Origin: Aquatica leii
Lineage: Eukaryota > Arthropoda > Insecta > Coleoptera > Lampyridae
Reading direction: 5' to 3'
Length of the DNA stretch: 64,000 nt
Assembly (NCBI GenBank): GCA_035610365.1
Contig: CM069432.1
Location: 239,720,104-239,784,103 of the forward strand
Shown piece by piece: positions 56,991 to 64,000 of this stretch. Each line of letters opens with the position of its first letter. Positions within the stretch are counted from its first letter, which is position 1. Below the pieces are notes generated by a model that did not search any database, had not been told where the DNA came from, and worked only from the letters and a program-made list of their open reading frames with translations. The position numbers and the translations under genes were made by a program.

Positions 56991-57559
56991 CAACAAAAAC
57001 TATCTTCAAATCATTTTAGAAAATACTAAGATAAGAACTCCTTCCGAGTTTGGATTGTGTCATTGTTGTAACCAAAGTTGTGAACGTTTTGTCCACTTTC
57101 GTAAGGGCGTGAGAATAATTGAAGGGCTGAAACAAACAACCAAAATTTAATTAAGAACCTCTCAAACGTTAGGTAATCAACTTGTCAACCAAGCCAGACA
57201 TATAATATAAAGAAGTATTGTCACATGTGATTAAGTTCGACTCTGATTGGGTTACGTTCAAAAAGGGGCGTGTTTTCGATAAAGGAGTAATGATACTGAA
57301 CCGTAAAAGAGATAGCTCTCAACCATAATCATGATTAAAGTTATTGTGGTGTTTAATAATTTCTATGCTCAGATTTTCTATTTAAGAAGAATGGAGATTT
57401 TGCAATGACCGAAACGTTATCAAAATTTATAATGTGTTCTAATGTAAAATAATGTCTAACAACCGCAGGCTTAGAAATACATTATATGCGTTTTCCTTAT
57501 AAAACGATCTTTTTCTGAAATGCGTGTAATGACGTAACGACCGGTTTCACCGATGTAGA

Positions 57560-57847
57560 CTAAACCAGATAACCAAGGACTTTGGTATACACCTTAAAAT
57601 TAAAGTAAAGGAAATTTGTCCTTAGGCGAAGAAAGAATATGAGAGATTTTGCTTGTTTGAATATGGGTTTAATACTATTCTTATGAAGCTTCTGTATTTG
57701 ATCTGCAACCTTGTTAATATAGGGTAAAAATGCCAATTTCGGATTGGATTCGGAAATAAAAATGTCCTTAGGTAATCCAGTATGTAAATGTAGACGACGT
57801 TTAACAACTGTTTGAATATCTCGCTTTATGGAAGCACTGTTCAGCAA
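57560..57847 (-). pseudogene. PLE copy C linker/RT C-terminus
   Basis: 95 codons homologous to residues 264-345 of the PLE at 40182: SIKRDIQTVVKRRLHLHTGL, FISESNPKLAFLPYINKVAD and QIQKLHKNSIKPIF. The frame drifts before the GIY-YIG domain, whose YIGETGR-coding sequence is still visible at about 57555-57535. Confidence 0.8.
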
Positions 57848-58704
57848 GGTTCTATTATGATGACGGAGTTCTGAGTCTAGATTCTCAGGTTGGCAGATAG
57901 AAAAAGCGCGATGATAATAACAATAACAGAACGTTTCTGTGCAGAATGATTATGAGACGAAACATGAAAGTATCTGTCTGTATGGATGGGTTTGCAATAA
58001 ACAGAATGGCCCAGAAGTCCGTCGGACTTATGAGTCACAAGAACGTCGAGAAATGGGAGAAAACCATTAGTGTTGATTTACATAGTAAATTTGATATCTA
58101 GGTGTTGATTGTTAAATGATCAAGAAACTTAGACAATTTGAGATGACCGTGAGATCAAACTTATTGTTTGTCGTCAACATACCTAAACCAAACTTTAGGT
58201 TTTAGTATTGATGATTCCAAAGCAAGCAGCACTAGAAACTGTTGTTATCAAATTGAAAGTAAGTGGATGATAAACACTTATCAGTAAGAAGTACTAAAAT
58301 GAAGTCCTTGCCATGTAGACAGAATCTGTTTGACGATAATAAACGAATTCTTAATAAGAATTTTGGTAAAACGTAAAATGACATCAAATCTCACAAGAAG
58401 ATCTTGGAGTTCAATTTTTATAGTTTGGAAACCTATAAAACAAATAAAATACTAAGAGTTGAGGATGTAAAAAGAGGTTTTACCTGTAACTTCACAAAAA
58501 ATGTTCGACAAGCTTGTAGGTAGGAAATTGGATAGTGCTCACAACAAGTCGAAAAGGGGTAACTTGGTTTTAAACTTTGGGAAGTCCGTATGGACGAGGT
58601 GGTTTTGAATCTGGGTAAGTCGACGTTTAATGCCTGGAGGTAGATTAAAAGATTTGGCTGACCTCACATTCAATCCTCGAAATAGGATTACGAGGTAAAA
58701 GAGC

Positions 58705-58956
58705 TTACGTCAAAATGGAATAGATTTTTGCAGCATAATCAATTTGGTTTAAAACTACAGTAGCGTTGCCTTTCTTAGCTGGAAGAACAATAATATCGGG
58801 GTTCCTACAAAGACTTTTTAGGGATAACTCTTCCGACTTAGAAATTAAAAATTTTGGATTTAGGAACTTTCTAAATTTAACGATTTTGCAAGTGTGAATA
58901 TGAATGGGATCTGAGATATCGCGAAGAGATGTCTTATAGAAGACTTGAAAACACAT
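58705..58956 (-). pseudogene. PLE copy C N-terminal domain
   Basis: 83 codons with LSLKSLCRNPDIIVLPAKKG then NATVVLNQIDYAAKI, the conserved block just upstream of the RT fingers in Penelope-like proteins. Copy B lacks this part, while copy A has it at 2873-3110. Confidence 0.8.
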
Positions 58957-59334
58957 AAAAAATCTTCTTTAAGAATACATTTGGAAGCAACAACAAAATT
59001 CCAACCCTTAGATAGCACGGATTTCTATTCTAAAGTGAAAGTCAAACTAAAAAAATTGACGATCGTCTTCGAGGAGTTAGTAGTGGTTGATGCTTTATAA
59101 TTCTTGGATTCGAGTGGTTCGTCGTAGAGTGGTGTCAAACTGCTGGTAAGTAATGTTGTCAAAACGATTCCAATTATCCGAAGATAGTGTTGGCTAACTC
59201 GAGATGAAGAAGTTGTTTCGAAATGGTGTCTAACTCTCGTTTGCTTTGCTTAATCCGTTGGCGTATCAAAGCAAGACTAGCACGATGTAGAATTTTTTTA
59301 GAAGCACGTGTTGTTGGTTTGGTGGCTTAGTTCA

Positions 59335-59396
59335 CAAGTTGATATCCTAATTTTTGAAAAGTTCTTAGTTAGATTTCGGTTGCTTGTTTCAGTCAT
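59335..59396 (-). repeat. PLE copy C inverted terminal repeat
   Basis: ACAAGTTGATATCCTAATTT through CGGTTGCTTGTTTCAG: an inverted copy of the segment at about 57120-57185 and homologous to 43115-43185. It shows that copies B and C share the same inverted-end design. Confidence 0.7.
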
Positions 59397-59900
59397 AGAC
59401 GTTTTACCGTATCCGTCACGCGTCTTCGCCTAAAATAATTTCTAACTCAAAAAGTATGTTTTTTATTTCAATAATTTTTTTGCAATAAATAAATGGATCT
59501 ATAATCAGTACAATATCAAATAATTGAAGGGGTGTTTTTTGTTTAAAGGAATATATTCAATTTCAACTTTCAGCCATAACTTTTCACCGTATCCGTGACG
59601 CGTCTTCGCCTAAAATGACTTCTAACCCAAACGTGCGTTTTTTATTTTGATCATTTTTTTGCAATAGATAAAAGGATCTATAATCAACCCAATATCAAAT
59701 AATTGGATGGAGAATTATCAAAATAAAAACGTACTTGTTCAGTTAGAAATCATTTTAGAAGACGCGTGACGGATACGGTGAAAACTTATGGCTGAACTTG
59801 AATAAAATTGAATAATTTCCTTTAAACGAAAAACACCTCTCAAATTATTTGTCATTGTGTTCATTATAGATCTTTTTATCTATTGTAAAAAAAAACGTTT
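59397..59900. repeat. satellite-like repeat: two direct units plus one inverted
   Basis: The unit containing CCGTATCCGT(C/G)ACGCGTCTTCGCC, AATTTTTTTGCAATA and GGATCTATAATCA occurs at about 59402 and 59582 (180-bp spacing). It occurs again in reverse orientation from about 59755 to 59890. The second unit and the inverted unit form arms of about 120 bp around a loop of about 100 bp. Noncoding. Confidence 0.75.
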
Positions 59901-60775
59901 AGGCTTCTGAGGTCTCTTACCAGTACATTTTCGACCATTGCAAATTTGTCTATGCTTGAGGTACTTCATCGACTTAATAGAGCTGAGCTCTTAAAGAAAA
60001 TATCACAAGAATCAGGTAAGACTTTCTACATATCTCTGAAACACTACTTAAATAGAAATGCTTCCAAATACACCAAAAAATTAAATGTAGAAAAGTCATA
60101 ATCTAATTTTATTTCACATATTTTATATTTTGATTTAAGGATCATATGAATTTGCCAGAGAAGGTCACAGGAGACTAGAAAATAAAAAAAAACTCCAGAT
60201 AATACTGTGATGTCCTCAGAGGCTGACATTAGTTCCACTTTAAACCAAGCCTTAGAAAACATTAAGTCAGTTTGATTGGTCTTAGGCATTAATGTCACAG
60301 ATACTACCTATTACAAACCTATTCTAAAAGCATCAGAATTTGAAGATATTCTGGAAGAAAACATTGAACAAGGTACTGATCATGCTCATTGTAAGACATT
60401 AATTTTTTTTTCGGTTGAAAAATATATTTAAAAATAACAATGCCAATAACTAACAACTAATAAAATACTTTCCATGTTTTAAACTTCATCGTTTAAAAGT
60501 AATTTAATTCAGTAACTGCTATAAGTTGCTTTGTTTAGCAATCAAATTGATTTTTGTGTTAAATTTTTTCGTACAGCGACAAGAAACTTAAAATTGATAA
60601 AAAATTTAAGACTCTGAAAAAAGCTTTATCCTAATATATGTATGTACATACATATGTATATTAAATGTATAAAATATGTTGTTTCTTTCCTTTACTTATT
60701 ATATTACCTTACTAAATAATGTGTTATGAATGATTTTTATTGTTTTTTTGGCGTGTTGCTTTTCTCTTAAAATTC
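59901..60775. other. intronic sequence, no gene seen
   Basis: AT-rich; a short palindromic ATATGTATGTACATACATAT-like run lies at about 60637-60656. Minus-strand frame 60298-60044 has no family resemblance. Confidence 0.4.
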
Positions 60776-61035
60776 CTTAAATTTCCGCCAAAAATCTCCT
60801 GTAATATTTAAAAAAATCCTTATCAGTTCGTAATAATATTCAAAAATCTCTAGATATTTTTAAAAATTTCTGAAAATGCTTGAAGATTGTCAAAAATCTT
60901 CAAACATATTCAAGAATCTCCAAAAATCTACAGAGATTTTCAGAAATCCCCAAAAACCTTTAAAGATTTTCAAAAATCCTCAAAAATATTTTCTAATCCT
61001 AAAAATCCCTAAAAATATGGAAAAATTAGAAATCT
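60776..61035. repeat. degenerate short tandem repeat (CAAAAATCYYC-type)
   Basis: About 250 bp of imperfect units built around CAAAAATC and AGATTTTCA, each roughly 12-18 bp, e.g. TCAAAAATCTTCAAACATAT and AAAGATTTTCAAAAATCCTC. An open plus-strand frame through it encodes NLQKS/NPQKP-type repeats, which is a by-product. Confidence 0.7.
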
Positions 61036-62179
61036 GTGTACACATTTTGGAGAAGTTAACCACCTCTAGTCCTGAAATAAACGTACAACGTCTTATAGGT
61101 GATTAAATTTTACAATACCTTAAGTACACACATTTCCTGGAATGCTATCGTGTGGATTCTTTCCGTCGGCAGCAGTATTTTCCCAAATTGAAATTGAGGT
61201 AATCTTTTCATAAATTTTCTTTTTGACCACCAAATAAATCCAGATTGTTTTCAGTGTTACATTAATTGTTCAGGATAGTTTCTTACAATTCTAACTATTA
61301 CTTTAATTGTTCGAACGATTTATTTATCACGGGAAGACACAGGAAATCTTGTCTACGGAATTAAGAAGGAATGCGCTTGTCTGTTCTTTGAATTTCGACA
61401 CTTAAAATTTGACTTAAAACGGATCACCACGGTATTTTTAACACACGTACAAAGAGCTGAAACGACTGCCCTTTTATCCAGAATTAACTGCTTGTTTTGG
61501 GTATTTCCCCAAGTTCACTCTACAATTTTGTACGTCGCCGCTACACGAACGACTTCCACCCTAAGGGATGCTTCCGATTTCTTAAAAACTAACCCACTCC
61601 ACAACCTTTTTGCTTGAATGTTTACTTTACCTTTCAAAAAAAAATTCCAATTCAAACTAATCCCTACATCTGAAATTAATAATTAATTACCCCCTTAAAA
61701 AAAATTCAAATACAAATTGTCAAATCAAAAGCAAGCTCAACTACACAAAGCCAATAAGAAGAAAACTCCGAATATACATTTTCAATACAATAAACCCAAG
61801 ATACAATCAACCAGATAACAAGATTGTCAATTTAGCAATTTTCAACGGAAACGCAATATCAAATCCATGAAATCCAAGCTTGAATAAACAAAGTCAACCA
61901 AGCTACCAAAAATGTATAAAATTTCCTAAGACAAAAATAAAAAATACGATTTAGAACGTAACTAAGATAACTACAAATAATTTCAAGAAACGAACACAAT
62001 GAATGCATTGAATTTCAAAATTTAAAATATGACCAATTTAAAATAATTTAAAAAAACATATCTATATCCTGTATTCGTAAATGAATACAAAAAACAGTAA
62101 ATTAGCGACCGAAACCACGTAAAATAATTTACTATCCTCGCTTTGATATGACAAAACAAAATAAATGACTATATAAAAA
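61036..62179. other. intronic sequence, no gene seen
   Basis: Somewhat less AT-rich at 61320-61600, otherwise unremarkable. No inverted repeats or coding families recognised. Confidence 0.4.
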
Positions 62180-62470
62180 AAATACAATTCGGAAGTGGGT
62201 GTATCCGCCATTTTTAATCGTTTTTCTTATATAATTTTGTACGTATGAAAATTATGCGAATTATTTTTACAATTTCTTACAGAAACAATTCTTCCTAATT
62301 TATTCAAATAAAAAAAAATTGTAACAATAACAGTTTATTAGATATTTGATTTATAATTTAAAATGAATTTCAAATATAATCTAGTTTTGAATCCTGCCCC
62401 GACAATTTTTTTTAGAAAAAAATTCCATATCTTGATATGATACGTTAAAAATAACCATTTTTACTGATAA
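62180..62470 (+). repeat. dispersed repeat, partial third copy
   Basis: Matches about 9380-9600 in the same orientation: CGGAAGTGGGTGTATCCGCC, TTTTTCTTATATAATT and TTAGATATTTGATTTATAAT, ending at a degenerate B-box TTTTGAATCCTG at about 62385. Noncoding. Confidence 0.65.
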
Positions 62471-62797
62471 ACTTATCAATATGCTTGCCGAATCAAAGAC
62501 GAAGTTATTGTAAAATAAAGTTTTCATATATTAAAAATAATAAATTAATTTACTAATGGTAAACAATTTTGACTGTTTTTTTTTCAGTTTTTGTTACAAA
62601 CGGTTTAATGTACAACCATTTCTATCTAGAATGTTCTATTTAAGAAGATCAACGCTTGCAAATTCAGGTCACGTCTCTGATTAATCAGAAGCTGATTACA
62701 TGAGCAATTGAACGGTAAAATCACTTTTTATTATAAAAGTAGAGAGAATGTTAAAAAAATATTTAAACAGATAATAAATAAACACAACATTTTTATG
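62471..62797. other. intron sequence adjoining the donor site
   Basis: AT-rich; nothing recognised. It is the 5' end of the 35-kb intron on the minus strand. Confidence 0.4.
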
Positions 62798-62803
62798 ACT
62801 TAC

Positions 62804-63027
62804 CGTGAAGAATATAATACTCGTCCATCTTGATATAATCGAACGAACTTATTTGGAGTCGTTATCGTATGTAGATAGGATTGTTTCCCGTTATAAAAAT
62901 ATGTATCTGGTTTCCATATTTTGGCTAACATAGATATACTAAGAGCGAGTGTATCTTTAGAATTTCCAGCAAAGGCTAAACGCTTATCCACCCAAGATTG
63001 CCGAAAGTAACAATCCATGGAATAAGT
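62804..63027 (-). CDS. extracellular-domain exon of a GABA/glycine-type chloride channel
   Basis: 224-bp exon on the minus strand; acceptor TTTTTTTTAG before 63027, donor GTAAGT at 62803-62798. It encodes TYSMDCYFRQSWVDKRLAFA, then DTLALSISMLAKIWKPDTYF, YNGKQSYLHTITTPNKFVRL and YQDGRVLYSSR. FRQSW (loop D), IWKPDTYF (loop A) and the loop E strand are ligand-binding segments of Cys-loop anion channels. The exon ends with two bases of an Arg codon completed by the 83-bp exon at 27263. Vertebrate GABA-A alpha genes have an exon with the same borders that is one codon shorter, from memory. The sequence favours the GRD/CG8916 (alpha-like) clade over RDL/LCCH3. Exons encoding the signal peptide and membrane segments lie outside or were not recognised. 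Confidence 0.9.
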
Positions 63028-63905
63028 CTAAAAAAAATATCGTTATTAATTACTGAAAAAGAAACCTCATAATTATAACAAACCGCGTTCAATTTTATTT
63101 AAGTTTCTACTATAATTAGTACATTTCAAATTTATTTTACTGTGTTAAATTTTTCCTAATTTGTTTAGAATAGAATTTTTTTTAAAATATTTCAATTTGT
63201 TTAATAATAGCAATATTAGTTTTCTATTGTTATTTACTACGACATAGCAAAATTATACTTCAAATACAAGCTTTTTGCAATAAAAAATTTATTCAAATAA
63301 AAATAAAATATTATTTTTATTTAAAAAGTCAAATGTAATTGATATGAAATATAAAATACATGAAACGTTCTACAACGTATACCCAAAGGTATGTCTTCAC
63401 GTCACCACCACGTCAACTATAATATTACATAACATTTTTTTTAAAATTATAACTAAATGAAAAAATAGAATTAATATTTTAGAATTGATTAAATTTATTA
63501 AAATAAAGTTAAAATTAGGTACCTACATGCAAAAAAAATGTTTGCTAAAACAATAAATAGAACGTGTAAAAATTAGTTTTTGTTATTGCAAATTAGGAAA
63601 AAAATCAGTTGTATGTAATAAAATATTTTATCGAGTTGAAAAATAGTTAGTTATAGCTAACAAAAATTAATTAATAATGTTAGTACTAAATTACAATATT
63701 ACTAATTAATTTATTTATTAAATTTAATTATGTTTTGTGATTATATTCAGTAATGTGGAAGTATCAAATTAATATACATAATAAAATAACAATTCTAATT
63801 TTTTCAATTTTGGTAAAATTCATTATTTATTTTTGCATTTAAATTACATATTTTTTTAATTGATTAATGGATTTTTTACAAATAACAGTTTAAAGTAAAT
63901 ATAAG
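63028..63905. other. upstream intron of the channel gene
   Basis: Very AT-rich intronic sequence starting with the acceptor polypyrimidine tract; no further exon recognised. Confidence 0.45.
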
Positions 63906-64000
63906 CTTACGAAAAATCAAGCCAAGCTTTTGAAACCTCAAGCCAAGCTTGTAAAAAGTCAAGCCAAGTTCAAGATTAGCGAAGCCAAGCTTTTACACGT
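63906..64000. repeat. 21-bp minisatellite running off the right edge
   Basis: Four complete 21-bp units, each ending CAAGCCAAG or GAAGCCAAG and mostly beginning CTT (starts 63906, 63927, 63948, 63969), plus a partial unit CTTTTACACGT to position 64000. Array length beyond the window is unknown. Confidence 0.85.

Larger units (their letters stand above)
57036..59396 (-). mobile_element. Penelope-like element copy C, long but decayed
   Basis: Minus strand, 3' end at about 57036. It keeps parts of the whole gene: N-terminal motif LPAKKGNATVVLNQIDYAAK (58800-58730), broken RT (about 58430-57900), the thumb and linker (57847-57560), and a GIY-YIG start near 57550. The 3' terminus (57036-57190) and an inverted copy at 59335-59396 bracket it, the same architecture as copy B. 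Same family as copies A and B. Confidence 0.82.
27264..62803 (-). other. 35,540-bp intron of the chloride channel gene
   Basis: Bounded by GTAAGT (62803-62798) and TTTTACAG (ending at 27264), minus strand. The exon on either side supplies two and one bases of a CGG Arg codon, giving [13 protein letters not shown] without a gap, which is how this protein family reads. The intron therefore appears complete. It contains at least nine distinguishable mobile elements plus satellites, on both strands. Confidence 0.85.

Noticed and set aside
60876..61106. 76-codon frame with repeated NPQKP-like peptides as a repeat protein
   Set aside because: The repeats are a by-product of a degenerate CAAAAATC tandem array at the DNA level.
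1..64000. CRISPR arrays, bacterial operons, phage or toxin-antitoxin modules
   Set aside because: Base composition, spliced exons and eukaryotic transposons rule out a prokaryotic origin; the short tandem repeats have no spacer structure.

Overview
The window looks like intronic DNA from a large, AT-rich arthropod genome, most likely an insect; a beetle is possible but unproven. There are no bacterial-type genes or operons. The only host coding sequence I can support is two exons on the minus strand (62804-63027 and 27181-27263) of a Cys-loop ligand-gated chloride channel subunit, of the GRD/CG8916-like (alpha-like) type rather than RDL. Splice sites, phase and reading frame join exactly. The exons are therefore consecutive and separated by one 35,540-bp intron. 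Positions 1-27180 and 63028-64000 then belong to neighbouring introns of the same gene, and everything else is transposable elements, repeats and featureless AT-rich DNA.

From left to right: 118-3110 is a decayed Penelope-like element (PLE, minus) split by a 5'-truncated non-LTR retrotransposon. 5.1-10.1 kb holds two rearranged copies of a repeat family with pol III box-like motifs; a third piece lies at 62.2 kb. 11.4-15.4 kb is a degraded Ty3/gypsy element (plus) with a recognisable 3' LTR. 15.8-18.7 kb is a possible unclassified DNA transposon bounded by long inverted repeats, containing a mariner-like remnant. 18.7-19.1 kb is a PLE tail. 19.2-24.2 kb is a second gypsy element (minus), followed by a truncated PLE (24.3-25.4 kb).

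Inside the 35-kb intron: a third type of PLE (28.1-29.6 kb, minus); an IS630/Tc1-related transposase gene with a 49-bp intron (30.8-32.2 kb); a hAT element with an exact 8-bp target duplication and a nested insertion (34.5-37.5 kb); a 574-bp non-autonomous element (38.1-38.7 kb); a PLE with inverted terminal copies (40.2-43.3 kb) split by LTR-like sequence; a foldback element (44.0-44.4 kb); a pogo/Tigger element (44.5-47.2 kb); an intact Tc1-like transposon with an uninterrupted 347-codon transposase (50.5-52.1 kb); LTR-like sequence (53.4-54.3 kb); a palindromic 156-bp MITE (55.4-55.6 kb); a Ty1/copia remnant (56.6-57.0 kb); another PLE (57.0-59.4 kb); satellite-like repeats (59.4-59.9 and 60.8-61.0 kb); and a 21-bp minisatellite upstream of the 62.8-kb exon that runs off the right edge.

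The elements do not form a pathway. They are independent insertions of different ages, and several nestings let their relative order be read. I found no new defence or metabolic system. The most noteworthy items are the TE-packed intron inside a neuronal receptor gene, the intact DD38E transposon, the PLE copies ending in inverted copies of their own 3' end with hammerhead-like motifs, and the unclassified inverted-repeat transposon at 15.8-18.7 kb.
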